Shown: piece by piece, positions 47,177 to 59,519 of the stretch
Layout: the number at the start of each line of letters is the position of its first letter
Numbering within the stretch: the stretch's first letter is position 1
From: Pictodentalium vernedei
Taxonomy: Eukaryota > Mollusca > Scaphopoda > Dentaliida > Dentaliidae
DNA length: 64,000 bases
Direction of reading: 5' to 3'
NCBI GenBank assembly: GCA_031216915.1
Contig: CM062288.1
Span: forward strand, 184,104,596 to 184,168,595
Translations under genes and position numbers: made by a program
Notes under the pieces: generated by a model
What the model was told of the DNA's origin: nothing
What the model saw: only the letters and a program-made list of their open reading frames with translations
Database searches by the model: none

Positions 47177-47426
47177 TTAACCCTTTACCCAACGAATCGC
47201 CCGCAGTCGCCCACGTAATATGCAAATTCAGCATTTGAAAAAATATTATTTTTCAAAAAATTTCAACAAAACCATATCATGTGACCCCTCGTTGGAACGA
47301 GCTCATCGAGATCGTTCCAACGCAGGGGCCACATGATATGGTTTTGTTGAAATTTTTTGAAAAATTTTAAAAAATGGTATTTAAAATAATAAATTTTGAT
47401 ATCGTCTGCATTGGGTAAAGGGTTAA
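47177..47426. mobile_element. TTAA palindrome TT1, intact
   Basis: TTAAccctttacccaacgaat and gcattgggtaaagggTTAA bound the element, with centre ggaacgagctcatcgag. From 47427 to 48048 no gene or element is recognised. Confidence 0.8.
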
Positions 47427-48048
47427 ATGTCATCTCAAGCAGTTTACTAATTCCACCTGAAAAATAATTCAAACCTAATCTACACATAAGTACAATAAGA
47501 AATCTATCAATTTTACAAACAGAAGGAAGTCCTGACTTAAACAATCCTTGGAAACATTGAACTATTAGTAAATAATATGGAATTATTTAAGCCTTTTTAT
47601 ACCACAAAGTCTGAGGGGACAAAGATATGTTGTACCCATTCAATTTATTTATGATACAGTTGAAATCAAAATGCTTTCTTCTTCCCAGTAAAATCCAGCA
47701 CAGAATTTTATAAAAGGCACATCTTTTGAAGTCCATGCAACATCTGATGACCAAAGAATTAAATATATTCACTGATTGCAAGAAATTCTTTGATCTCAGT
47801 TTCACACATGTATTTTAAACATTTTAATCCACCTTTTCTATAAATCCTGTAGGTACAAAGGTTTTCAAATTACTGAGACAGGTCACATTACAAAATTAGA
47901 AATGTTCAAAGTCTGAAAATTTACCTGATATACTTCACCACTATCTGTAAACAATATCAGTTCAAATAAAGTGGAAGTCAGCCATTTTACTACGTGGTCT
48001 ATAACAGTGGAACCCAGTGAGAAATATTGAATTAACAGTAGTATTCAC

Positions 48049-48645
48049 TTAACTGGTCAAGTGCTAAATTCTTTGTGGTCATCAAAATTCGTTCACAGGT
48101 CTTTGACTTGTTACAATTTATGGGAGAGAGCCTATAGGCACCCTTCCAAAATTGTGACTTGGCAAATACACACAGACAAAACTAGAGGTGTGACTTTCCC
48201 AGATGAGCCTTCCATACCCACCCTAAGACAGAAAGGGGCACAATTCTGGCAAAAAAAAAGTTGAACCGAAACTATAATCGCATGTGCACATGTTCAAATG
48301 GCAGTAAATAGATGTACCAAGTTTCAAAGAAATCAACCCATAAACATCTGAGAAAATCTCCAGACAACATTCTAGGCCTGCTGTTTCAAGTTGAAAAGGG
48401 GCATAATTCTGGCAAAAATAATCCGACTGGAACTAAGTGCACAGGTTCCCATGGTGGTGAACATTCATACCAAGTTTTTAGCAGATTGGTCCTTAAACGT
48501 CTGAGAAAATCTCTGAACAAAATTATGTCTATCGATGGACGGACAAGGTGATTCCAGTACTGCCCCCACCCCAACCCCCACTCGCTGTGGTACCTGCATG
48601 TGAGCCTAAAGTCCAAAACTGGGCTTCCAGCAATCTACCAGTTAA
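48049..48645. mobile_element. TTAA palindrome TT3 enlarged by a nested repeat
   Basis: It starts TTAActggtcaagtgctaaa and ends ccagcaatctaccagTTAA. At about 48200-48560 it contains two units of a repeat (aaaggggcacaattctggca, accaagttt...ctgagaaaatctc) followed by gatggacggacaagg, again a pearl-like layout. Confidence 0.65.
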
Positions 48646-49116
48646 CCTTCTGAGCCTGAGAGCTCGCCCAGCATAGGGTGCTACCCCTGTCCTATACTTG
48701 TGGTTTCCAGCACACCAGCAACACAGTGTGATAAAACCTCAGTTCCAATTATTCCAAGATATGTGATTAGTGGAGAGGAAGTGTAGTAATAAAACAATCC
48801 CTAAATCAACACAAGTGGGGATCCAATTGTGGGAGATAGGTTACTAAAAATTAATATATCTCATACACCTAATTGTTTACTACTGACTGAATGAATAAAA
48901 GGAGGAGGGAATCACAATTACTGGCCCACAACAATGCATATCAAAGAAAATGCCGAAGAAAAGGAGGCCATCAGGTACAAGTTGAGAAAAGGCAGGAATG
49001 AAAGCAAATTCCTGGAAAAACGGACTGAACCACCCAAGCAGCACAAGAGACTCAAGGGAAAAAAGGGCACAACACACAAAAACAAAAGAAACAGTAAGCC
49101 GCAACAAGAGGAATGA

Positions 49117-49310
49117 ATTATTCATTTATTTGAGTTTAAGGTCACATATTTCTGCAGAATGGCTAATCGTGACCGTAACATGGATATAACGTCAAGTCCC
49201 GCCAATCATTTACAGATGTATTGCCTTTTTTGAAGGACTTCCACCCTTGCCATTGGTTACCAGGTCCTTTTTTACCAGTAAAACAGAGCTTGTTTACCAC
49301 AGTAAAATAG
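49117..49310 (-). mobile_element. S2-type SINE inside the second DIRS relic
   Basis: It runs ttcatttatttgagtttaag to gtttaccacagtaaaatagc, co-linear with 39824-40045. Confidence 0.6.
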
Positions 49311-50154
49311 CATTGCTACAAGGAAGGAATCCTTACTGGATTTACAGGTGATGATGAAATAAAAAACGCACAGATGAGAGCAGTAAACAAACCAAAGCTG
49401 ACCTATGTATGAGAAAGCACATACAGCTGGTGGGCAGAAATAATTAATGACCAGGAAAGATAACAGACTGAGCAGAGACTAATGGACCAAAAGAGAAGAG
49501 GTCATCAGACTGCTCCTGCAAATGTTGAAATTAGAAGTTGGGAGAAAGGAGAGGCACTGCTCCAATATTCAGCCTTCATAACATCAGAAAGAACGACAGA
49601 GTTAGCATAAGCCCAAGAAGTAGAAAGGGCATCCATTTGATTTGCGGTGATTCAGTTAGTAATGTGGTCAGCCAGTGCCAATCTTGAATAAGCTTTCTTG
49701 ATTGCAAGACAAATTCATCACTAGATGGAATGAGGGAAAATGCTTGCCCTGCCAGGAATAAGTGACAGGAAAAGCCTTTTCTTGCCTTTCAAAATAAAGT
49801 CCAGTTGATCTAGGTTCTGGCAGCAGAACCAGACATAAGTTGCCCATTGGAAGAAGGCAAAGCTGTGAAAGGGAAGGGAGGAGGAGTGTATTCTAGCTTC
49901 TGATTCATGGATAAAAAGGAGCAATCAGTGGTAAAGAACAAACTGTTAGCCAAGCTTTTGCTGAAAGCTTATGTGAGGGAGAGAGCATGCAGCTCACTAA
50001 CTCTCTATGCTGAGGCAAAGGCCAACAGAAAGGCCATCTTTTACATCAGAAAGAGCATGTTAACCTAGGAAAAAGGTTCAACTTGCATGTCCTACCCCCT
50101 CCTATCCCAAACAATACAGCACCCAAGCTACATGTAGGATACTTTGGGGGCAGA

Positions 50155-50181
50155 GGGGGGGGGGGGGGGGGGGGGGGGGGG
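50155..50181. repeat. 27-bp poly-G tract
   Basis: This is an uninterrupted G-run within the DIRS relic. Its length is likely to be uncertain in the assembly. Confidence 0.9.
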
Positions 50182-51063
50182 AATGTAATGCGAGTCCTTT
50201 TTAAAGAAAAAATGCGGAGTGAGGTTGGAAAGGAATCCATTAGTGCCTTTTTGAAGCTTTCCCACATAAGAAAAGGTACGGGCAACACTCACCGATAATC
50301 TTTCATAGTAACTGGTTGAAGCCTCTTAGAATCAAAGGAAAATACCAGAACTCCATCAACTGTACTAGGAGTCTCTTGGAATCAAATAGATATACCAAAA
50401 TTAGAGTGCTCGGTGCACCAGTGACAGTGGACTTTCCACTTACTATATATATAGTGGCATTGATGAAGAAATGTACTCCACTGCTCGTCTCGAAAAAAAC
50501 CCAACAGATGAGACTAGCCCTGCATGAAGGTGCAGAGATGCCAGGCTGGCGTGCAGTTCCCTTGGATGACCTTGCTGCCAGAAGAGGTCGAAGCTGGTTG
50601 TCCAGAAAGCAGTGAGACCAGGATGATTCTGCAGCAACAAGACCGCACATTGGCCAGAACCTGAGGGACAATCTGCATCGGAGGAAAGGCATAACCGATG
50701 AGACTGCCCCAATTGAGTGACAGGGAGACTCCACTATGTATGCAAGAGAATCTGGGCGGGGGGTAATGAAGTTTCCACCCGGTCATGAAGAGAGCTGTGT
50801 GAGGAAAATCCAAAAGATTGCACAGCAACTGAAAAACAGTTATGTGAAGCATCCAAACATTTGGAATAACACTGTCCCATCGGGGCACTGAGTCAGCTAT
50901 AGGACATTCTAACGACCAGGTATGTGAAGAACTAACACCAAAGAGTGAACGTTTCAAGCAAGCAGTGGAAAATCCCTTGCCAGATTGCACATTGAAATGG
51001 AGAGAGTGCCTTTCTGATTTTGGATGTAAGCAACCACTGTTGAGTAGTTCAACAATATAACGT

Positions 51064-51226
51064 GGTGATTTGCCAGGTGCGGGATCCACTGCTGGATATA
51101 ACATGGCGATTTGCCAGGTGTGGGATCCACCGCTGGATATAACATGGTGATTTGTCAGGTGTTGGATTCACTGCTGGATGTAATATGGTGATTTTCCAGG
51201 TGCGGGATCCACTGCTGGAAACAGGA
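51064..51226. repeat. 41-bp minisatellite, four units
   Basis: ggtgatttgccaggtgcggg units start at 51064, 51105, 51146 and 51187, exactly 41 bp apart. The unit expands a single site in the RNase H region: the other DIRS copy has one gggggatccactgccggaaa at 14924. Because 41 is not a multiple of three, each unit shifts the frame. Confidence 0.9.
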
Positions 51227-52008
51227 AAAATAGCTAGAGGCTCCTTGATGTGGAGGCCTGCTTGATCCCTGTCCCAAACTCCATGACTTGAAACACCAAG
51301 GAGACCTAATGATTGCTGATACCTGGCATCAACTGTGAGAACCCGATCTGGATTGGAGATCCAATGGAACGTCCTGCGTAAACTACCGAACATTAGTCCG
51401 AGGGAGAAGGCATCGATGTAGCAAGTCAGGTAACTGGAGAACCTTGTTGACTCAATTTGATTTGGGTTCCAGCAACTTATCAAGAAGAGCTGGTGAGGCC
51501 ATACAAACAGCAATCAAAAGGAATGAGATCCATCAACAAACTTCAAAGCTCCAGCAACCAAAAAAAACCCCTGTGCTAGCGCTGTTGTGACATTGCAACG
51601 GATCAGAGTCATTCCAAAGGCAAAAAGAATCATTGCCTGGCTCTGAGGGCCACTACCACATTGAAATGGGTGTGAAAGTCCATCCTCAGATGGCATAAAG
51701 ACTGAGAAGGGACCAGGTCTGACTTCTCTTGGTTGACTCTGAAACCAAGAGATTCAAGCAGGCCCAAGAGCTTGTTGACATCCAAATCCAGAAGGGCCCA
51801 GCTTGGGTGTTTCTTGGGGATGCATTGGATAATGGTTCCAGTTGGAACAATCTGGCCAAATTTCACATCTAATTCTCGTTCCGGATCGGGTCATAACTCC
51901 TATCAATATCTGGAGAGAACCAAAATTTCTTCAACGAGTTCACAGATGTGAAAAATCTAACAATTGTATAAGATTCTATGTTCAGTTCTATATTTTTCTC
52001 ATTTTTAT

Positions 52009-52257
52009 TTAACCCTTTACCCAACGCAGATGATATCAAAATTTATTATTTTAAATATCATTTTTTCAAATTTTTCCAAAAATTTCAACAAAACCATTTC
52101 ATGTGACGCCTCGTTGGAACGAGCTCGACGATCTCGTTCCAACGAGGGGTCACATGATACGGTTTTGTTGAAATTTTTGGAAAAATAATATTTTTTCAAC
52201 TGCTGAATTTGCATATTACGCGGGCAGATGCAGGCAATTTGTTGGGTAAAGGGTTAA
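52009..52257. mobile_element. TTAA palindrome TT1, intact
   Basis: TTAAccctttacccaacgcag and gttgggtaaagggTTAA bound the element, with inverted cctcgttggaacgagctc in the centre. Confidence 0.82.
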
Positions 52258-52639
52258 CATAATAGGAACTAGAACTATCACTGAAGGTGATTAATACCCC
52301 CACTTTTGGCTTGCTGGAATGCACCTTAATGTTAAGCTTGAAAAATCAATTCAGAAATGTTGGAAAAGTTACGTGCCTAAAATTCCATACTGGAATCACT
52401 GGAACTATTGCCAATCTTAATAAAAGTATAAATGTGTCAACTGCAACATTTTAACAATTAACATTGCAGTTAGTACATTTATGCTTGCAAGAAACGATAT
52501 ATTGTTTCAGAATAAATTTACAGTTAAATAATAAGGACAATGTCTGAAGCAATCTTTGAAGAGTAGAAAATTACTTCATCTGATAATAAATTCTGACTTA
52601 TGATTCTGCGTAGATCAAATCTCAAATACAAATCTATAC

Positions 52640-53330
52640 TAAATCTTCTAAATTGAAGGGGTGATAACTCAGTAAAAAATCATCACAGATGGAAAATTTG
52701 GAAATATATTTGCGTGTTCACTCATTAGTGGCCATGTTTAAGAAGTTTCATCGGAATCGGCTCAGTAATGTAGAAGTTGCACATGCAAGAATCTCATTTG
52801 AAGATCCATAATAAATGTAAGTTCAGGGGAGATAATCTTGCTAAAATTGTTACAGACGAAAAATTTTAGAATATGCACACGTTCACTTGCTAGTCATAAT
52901 GTTTGAGACGTTTGATCAAAATAGGTTAATTGTATGCACAAAAATCTCATATACAAATCTATATTAAATCTTTTAAGTTGAAGGGGAGATAACCTGGTAA
53001 AAATCATAACAGATGGGAAATTTAGAAATATGTGCATTAGTCACCATGTTTAAGAAGTTTCATCAAAATAGGTTCAATAATGTAGGAGGAGTTGCACATA
53101 CAAGAATCTCATTTGAAAATCCATAATAAATCGAAGTTCGGGGGAGATAAAATTGTCACAAATGAAAATTTTATAATATGCACATGTTCACTTGCTTGTC
53201 ATAATATTTGAGACGTTTGATCAAAATCGGTTAAAAAATGTAGGAGTAGTTGCATGCATAAGAATGTTCAGACGGATGGATGGACAGGGAAGCAACAATA
53301 TAGCCTCCACTTCAGAGATGTTGGGGTAAA
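52640..53330 (+). mobile_element. Pearl-like tandem element ending in a GACGGATGG tract
   Basis: Alternating units recur (gaaggggagataacctggta, atgtttaagaagtttcatc, agttgcacatgcaagaatct, aaatccataataaat). They are followed by cagacggatggatggacagg at 53270-53290. The 5' end is not clear. The 52258-52639 stretch to its left shows no feature. Confidence 0.6.
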
Positions 53331-53420
53331 ATAAAGAAACATTCTGTACTTTATGTACATGTACAAAAAATGCAATTGAAGCAGTGCAAACTTTGGACCA
53401 AAACCTGATATAATAACATA

Positions 53421-53691
53421 CAGTACAGCTGCCGTGGACTGGTCACTTTCCACCTTTGGGTAATGTTTCCACAGAAGCAATAATAATAGATTCCAAACAC
53501 TAAATTATAGGAATAATCATCAAAAATTAAATTAATGAAGCACTGGATACAACTAGTCCAGTCACCAAAACCCGAAATTCACGAATGCGTATTTTCCCTG
53601 TATAAAGATTTTTTCTCTGCGGATTTTGTAAATTCAGGTATCCGTCATCAAGATTTTATCGGCTGGCCATCTGTCAGCCTTGAGCAATTTT
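53421..53691. repeat. Left terminal inverted repeat of the 7.1-kb element
   Basis: It starts cagtacagctgccgtggac and ends gtcagccttgagcaattttt. It pairs with 60314-60559 with many substitutions, by eye roughly two thirds identical, and with short gaps. Confidence 0.7.
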
Positions 53692-54091
53692 TTTATAGCT
53701 CCCTAAAAAATATACCCCCCCTCCCCCCCCCCCCCCCCACACCAAAAAAAACACCACAATTTGTTTCCATACGTAAAACCACAGTTACTTGGAATTTGTT
53801 GCAAATTCACATGACTAACATGAAAATATTGAGGAATATTATCATTAGTACACCTAGCATTCAGTATTATACTCAAGATTCAAGAACTCGACATCATACC
53901 GCCCTGAAATCTGACAATAAAGAGCGTTAATGTTTACCGCTATTTTAGTCGTAAGAAAAATTCTTCAGATTTATTTATTATCTATAACACTCTTTATAAC
54001 TACATGCTCTGAAATGTCATTACAGTCAGTTATTCGCTGAGTGAAGTTCCTCAGTTTTGTTCCTTGAGGCTTTTCTGGAACTTGTCTGGAT

Positions 54092-54441
54092 ATGTCGCAG
54101 AGGTGCTACTTTGCAGACATTTATCAGTGCTCTGATTCGAGCGGGCATCGCTTTGTTAAGGTTTTGGCCACAATAATTAAAAAGGTCATTACCAGTAGCG
54201 AGATATATGGTGACGGTCTTCACCTTGATTTGCACCCAAGATTCGAGTCCGACAACAATATTACACTTGATGCTCATAGGGAGTGTACAGATAAGTAAAT
54301 ACACCCGAAAAGCAGTTCCAATGTGGAGCAACCTCATGATGCACCACCTAAAAAAATGACCAGGCATTCAGACATCGGTAGCGTCAATTTCCTGAAAGAT
54401 TGTGTGTTTTGTGGACTAGAATGTAAAGTAGAAAAAGATAA
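54092..54441 (+). pseudogene. N-terminal piece with CVFCGLEC motif
   Basis: One frame (from ATG 54092) reads to DAHRECTDK. After a frameshift the reading continues as RHSDIGSVNFLKDCVFCGLE then CKVEKDKNKR. The spaced Cys/His residues (H.EC...CVFC...C) suggest a zinc-binding head, in line with the N-termini I recall for this family. It is cut off directly by the repeat starting at about 54442. Confidence 0.6.
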
Positions 54442-56200
54442 GAACAAGAGGCCCCACGGGGCCTGAAGCGCTCATCTTGAACAGAACACAATATAAACAG
54501 AGTCCAAGAATGAGTACATTAAGCAAGCCACCTCCATAGGCTACACTGTCAATCCTTGAGTCCCTCAGGAGTGACAAAAATAATCCAGGCATCATGCCTT
54601 TTCTTCAGTTGATCATAAAGTAAAATGTAGAGCTCCCCTATAAAGCCCCTTGATACGACCTGTGTGGATTAATATTAGTTACACACCTCTAGAGGGTACT
54701 GAATACAAAATTTTTAATTCTTCAGCAAAATGGCCAATTCCGCCTCCCATAGGGAGCCCAAATATTAACCTAGGCTCTCGATTTGAACACAGTTGAATCT
54801 GACTTCCCTAGAGATGTTGTGTACCAAATATGAAAGCATTGTGACTGTCGGATCTGAAGAAGAGAAATTTTAAATAAATTTCTTCATATTGCACTAAGTT
54901 AAAATTTGGGCTACCATAGCGAGCCCAAATATTAACCTATGGATCCGATTTGAACAAACTTGAATCTGACCCCCCCCCCCCCTCCCCCCCCCCTCCCCCG
55001 AGATATTGAATACCAAATATGAAAGCATTCTGACTAGTGGATCTGAAGAAGAGGATTTTTGAAGAAATTCCCTCATATTGTACTAAGTTAAATTTCAGGT
55101 TCCCATATGGAGCCCAAATATTAACCCAGGCACTCGAATTGAACAAACTTGAATCTGACCCCCCTAGAGATGTTGCATACCAAATATCAAAGCATTCTGA
55201 CTGGTGGATCTGAAGAAGAAGATTTTTTTAAATTCCCCCCCATATTGAACAAAGTCAAGATTTGGGCTTCTGCAGGAAGCCCAAATATTAACCTAGGGAC
55301 TTGGTTTGAACAATCTTGAATCTGACCCTCATAACAATGATGTATACCAAACATTAAAAAGATTCTGACTGGTGGTTCTGAAGAAGAAGATTTTTAAATA
55401 ATATTCCCCATATTACCCTATGTTAAAAATTCGAGCTCCTTTAGAGAGCCCAAATATGAACCAATGAGCTTTATTTCAACAAACTTGTATCTGACCTCCC
55501 TATGAATGCTGTATACCAAATATTAAAAGAATCTGATGATTGGTTCTGGAGAAAAGATTTTTTTAAATTTTAACAAATATGCTGACTCCGCATTTTTTCG
55601 ATGCCTATTACAGAACACCCTAACATAACCGATGGCAATTTTTTTTTTACCATTCAATTCTACTGGTCCTCAGGATACTTAATACCAAATAACAGCTCTC
55701 TGTTCCGTGTGGTTTGGGAAATATGGGCGTTTGAAAATATTTCTATTTTTAGCTCCCAGGGTTCCCATAGGGATGCAGGAATTTTTTTTTTTGCATGAGT
55801 CAAGTACTTATGACCCAATAATACCACATACCAAATTTGGTTCATACCGGACCATTGGTTCAGAAAATAGAAATTTAGGGCAGGGCCAAAAATCTTACCC
55901 CTCCCATTACAAAGCCAAATATTGCTTTACGAACTTCGTTTGAACAAACTTGATTTTACACCTCAAAAGGAAGCTCCGTAGCAAATATCAAGTCATTGTA
56001 CACACTGGTTCATGAAGAAGATTTTAAAAATATTTTGGAGCATTTTCCCCCACTCCCTCCCTGTGGGCCAGGCATGTTGAGTTGAACAAAAATGCAATGC
56101 CCCTTTGGGACCATCACTCACACAAACTTTCACTTGAATTGGCCCAGTGGCTTTAGAGGAGAAGACCAAAACATGGTGTTGACGAACGACGGTCGACTGA
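54442..56200 (+). mobile_element. Tandem-core repeat inserted in the gene
   Basis: It starts caagaggccccacggggcct (a hairpin) then gaagcgctcatc, an opening seen in bivalve repeats. Seven or eight units of about 160-185 bp follow (gagcccaaatattaacctag, tgaacaaacttgaatctgac, gatctgaagaagaagatttt). It ends near gttgacgaacgacggtcgac. C-runs at about 54970-54998 interrupt one unit. It separates the N-terminal piece of the gene from the rest. Confidence 0.65.
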
Positions 56201-56257
56201 GTAAGTGACTTACAAGCATCAGACGCTCGATGCCATTCTGATTGCCACCAGTCATTC

Positions 56258-57660
56258 ATGGGAGAATGGGCGGTACAAGCAGCCACAAAATCTGCCACCA
56301 TATCCATGGCACTACCTGATATCGAAACACCTCTTCAAGTTGTGGTAGATTTCATGAGAAGCTACAGCTCTCTTAGTTGGAGGTCTGTTGAGTTATATGA
56401 GAAGTATATTCAAAATGGCGGAACATGTTTGTCACGGAGGCTAAGAATTGCTGCTTCTTAGCTCACCATCAATCGCAACAATACTTGCAATGCGATCTCG
56501 AGTAGGTTCTCTTCTGAGGATTGTCAGTGATATTGATGATGATGTCCCCACAGCCATGAAGACTCTGTGAACAGCAATTTCTAAGGAGGTCGATGACATT
56601 GAAATTGATGGAAACAATTATGAGTCCAGGTAAGAATATACAAGTCAAACTGTCTTAGAATTTCTTGGCCACCTGTCGCCAAAACTTGACAATACTCTCC
56701 CGGCACTGATGATAGGTAACATGATTACTTCTGCAATCAAAGGGGTACCTACACCATTGCAAATAAGTTTAGCAGTAATGCTTTGCAATTCCAAGGAATT
56801 GGTCAAATCAATGAATGACTTCGGTGTCACTTGCACATACGATGAGCTGTTGCAGTTTAAAAAATCGGCAGTGGTATTGGCCTCTAAGAGCAGCAATCTA
56901 ACTACAATCACCAGTTCGGAAGATGGGTTGATACAGTTCGTAGTCGGGATAACTTTGATGCTGATATATCTTCCCAAAATGGCAAGCTCAGTACACACTC
57001 ATTCGCATTGTTGATGACACAGCCTAACAATAAAGCGGAACCTGCCTCCCCAATGATACCGAGAGTCTGTAAACATATGTCTAAACCCATTGATTACAAT
57101 GTTGAAGCGTCCACGTTTGACTGATCTAAAAAGCCCGACATTCCCGCTCATTGTATGAAGTACCTCAGCTCAAGGTCTTGACATGAATGGCTATTGCAGA
57201 GCGAAGGGCCTTGGAAAGTGATTTGGGGTTTCTGAAAGACGTCATAAAACATTCTGACTGTCCGGAGTTTAACAGTTACAATACCAGATTATCTTGCCAG
57301 AGTAGCCAGTCACCAAACCGGCGACGAAGGCAGTATATCTACCATTGATTGACATGCCCCTGGCTGATCCGGAAACAATTTCCACCGCCATGTTAGAAGC
57401 ACTACGTCTGACTAAGTTGACTGGGCAGAAGTTCACGCTATTCACTGCTGGTCAGCAGCTGTATAAAGAGGCATTGGATGTTCTTTGGTCTGGTCCAGAT
57501 AAATTCAAAACCATGATACCCTGGTTAGGGGGCATGCACATGTTTATGAGCTTCGTCAGTGCTGTCGTCACATTGATGGACAATATAGGGTTATCAGAAA
57601 TTCTTGAGTCAGTATTCGGTGGTTTGTCTAAGGTTTTGGCAAGAAGTTTCCCATGAACGT
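56258..57660 (+). pseudogene. Central region, first half
   Basis: Recognisable segments in changing frames are LYEKYIQNGGTCLSRRLRIA (56390), LLRIVSDIDDDVPTAMKTL (56510), LGHLSPKLDNTLPALMIGNM (56660), FGVTCTYDELLQFKKSAVV (56820), DNFDADISSQNGKLSTHSF (56950), KPIDYNVEASTFD (57080), LGFLKDVIKHSDCPEFNSYN (57225), IDMPLADPETISTAML (57347) and WLGGMHMFMSFV (57524). The S-S-Q-N-G and GGMHM(F/L)MSF strings are the most conserved family words that I recognise. No catalytic function can be assigned. Confidence 0.7.
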
Positions 57661-58876
57661 ACGTGCATTCCGGTTGTTGACTGAAGAGTTGCTGAGAGAC
57701 ATCTTAGCTCGGGAGAATGTTGCCTGTCCTGAAGATTTGAATGAGATATTAGAGGACTTGTCTGAACGCAGTAAGACTTGCAAGGCATGGGTGGACTGCT
57801 TTATAAGGCCTGTTTTTATCATGATGATGAACATTAGAGCTGAGCATGAAGGTGACTGGCCATTACACTTGGTAGCAGTGAAAGAAATGTTGCCATATTC
57901 CTTTGCATCGGGTCACGTGAATTATGCTAGGTACGTCTTATACTACTTGAGAGAGATGCAAAGAGTATCACCAGAAGTTTTACAGAACTTTTTGAAAGGG
58001 TCTCATGTAATGAGACACGTTGATGGCATTTGGAACGGCATATGGAGCGCTATGTTCATTGAAACAACATTCATGCGTTACGGCCATGGTAAGTCAGGCA
58101 TTATTGGAATTACATTGAAACCAGAAACCTTGAAAGTGTGGGCGTTAAGCCTCCATAGCTATGGCCAACTTATTAATGGTATTGCTCAGTTGAGAGAGTC
58201 CGATGTCACAGCGCAGGCATTGCTTGAACACAAAGAGATGAAGGTGAGAATTGCTGCTGACCATGCAGATCATGAGGGTATCAGGAACAAACTCGCAATG
58301 GTCATGCACCCACTGGACCCCGTACAACACCCTGATGCAATAGTAAACGTAGTCAGTGGTGAGATTGCTACCAAAAATGTAAATTATTTTGGGAACAAAC
58401 TCCCAAGTGGGTTTTATAAGATATCAATGCCCATTGAAACAATGGCAGTTATGAAAAAGTCTGTCAAGTTGGACGACAACAAAACCTTTGACAGCAATCT
58501 TATTTACTCATGGGTAATGGGACTTCAAGCTAGCTCAAGAGACGTTAGTATAAATGACATACTATCATATGAATTGTCCCCAATTCTGACAGCTCTTTTC
58601 AATGGTGATATGCGAATATCAAAATCTAAGTCCAATCTGAGACCAGAAACTGCAGTTATGATTTCATCTGTGGAGACATCAGAGAGAAATGCGTCATCTT
58701 GCACAAAAATAGATTGTTGTGCGCTACTGTGGATACCATATTGGCCTGCTCCCAGCAAATTATGTCCCCCAACAGTAAAAGATTATGTTAAGAAATTTCA
58801 GGAACAAGTGAAGCAGAGACTCTTGTCTGGAGACACCTACCTTGTACTTGACATGGTACAAAGCTTTCAGTACTAA
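57653..58876 (+). pseudogene. Central region, second half (407-codon open stretch)
   Basis: This is the longest open frame of the window. It opens with NVRAFRLLTEELLRD, continuing the previous segment after a frameshift in aaggttttggcaag, so its ATG is probably not a true start. Motifs: WPLHLVAVKEMLPYSFASGH then VNYARYVLYYLREM (57860-57960), GIIGITLKPETLKVWAL (58098), VNYFGNKLPSGF, INDILSYELSPILTALFNGD (58549) and GDTYLVLD (58830). Family members read P.Y..AL..L.PYFFANN.VNYARW in the first and GLTEDP.ALRRW in the second, though here the usual FS..A.DQ.HEQNN is replaced by WSAMFIETTF. A frameshift at about 58855 links to the next piece. Confidence 0.75.
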
Positions 58877-59470
58877 GTGTACCACTAGAGCTAAGAGAAG
58901 TGGCGAGGCTTGTTGCAGAAAATTTACGTTGAGTGCAACGTCACCACTACCATCTCAGAAATTGGTTCTGACTGTAACAGAAAATAAGAAACAATTGATT
59001 GACATTATTGTGAATCAATTTAGATGTGACAAACAGTTCGCTGTTGACAACTCCAGGCAACATGCGTTGTTTGTAACTGGCCAAAACACTGCTCCAATTG
59101 AAATAAACAAGGATGTAGATATTGATAGACATGACATGGCAACTGAGCATGAAGAAGCTGATAACATTATTGTACAACAAGCTCTTCAGGCTGCATCTGG
59201 TAATGACAATGTCATAGTTCTTGCAGATGACACTGATGTACACACGTTGCTTCTGCATTACTATCTGGACCAAAATTTGTCATTCAATATCTTCACAGAA
59301 TCTCCCGTAAAAGGAAAATCGGCTGTTGATATCGCAGCAACTGTTTAGAAGCATAGAGGTATTATCCCAGACTTGCTTGCAGCTCATGCCATCTCTGGAT
59401 GCGATACAGTTGGATGCTGTTTTGGAATTGGCAAAGGTCGCACGTTAAAAGTATTAAAATGAGACGAAAA
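58842..59470 (+). pseudogene. FEN/PIN-like nuclease segment
   Basis: After KCTTRAKRSG (58880) come LPSQKLVLTVTENKKQLIDI, HEEADNIIVQQAL (59149), VIVLADDTDVHTLLLHYY (59213) and, past a TAG at 59347, LLAAHAISGCDTVGCCFGIG then KGRTLKVLK (59379-59459). EEAD and DDTD place paired acids as in the catalytic I region of FEN1/XPG nucleases. GCDT...GIGKG..LK resembles their helix-two-turn-helix (in FEN1, GSDY...GIGPK.A). A PIN-like, metal-dependent DNA nuclease fold is inferred, not shown. Confidence 0.6.
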
Positions 59471-59519
59471 CTCACTAGCCTACGTTGGTGACGTTAATGT
59501 CCCGTGGTCTGAGGTACTT

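Larger units (their letters stand above)
48700..51950 (-). mobile_element. Second DIRS-like relic, internally scrambled
   Basis: The left side recalls the 3' part of the 13.3-kb element (tgtgattagtggagaggaag, gttactaaaaattaa...acctaattgtttactac). Minus-strand remains follow: FFETSSGV and FSRRAVEYIS (recombinase side, about 50480), RNase H-side SLIGYAFPPMQIVPQVLA (about 50690), and reverse transcriptase LESLGFRVNQEKSDLVPSQ (about 51720). The 5' half (gag and start of the reverse transcriptase) is missing beyond about 51950. It is divided by an S2 insertion and a minisatellite. Confidence 0.75.

Noticed and set aside
50046..50298. Proline- or glycine-rich frames on both strands
   Set aside because: They come from the 27-bp G-run inside a decayed DIRS copy.
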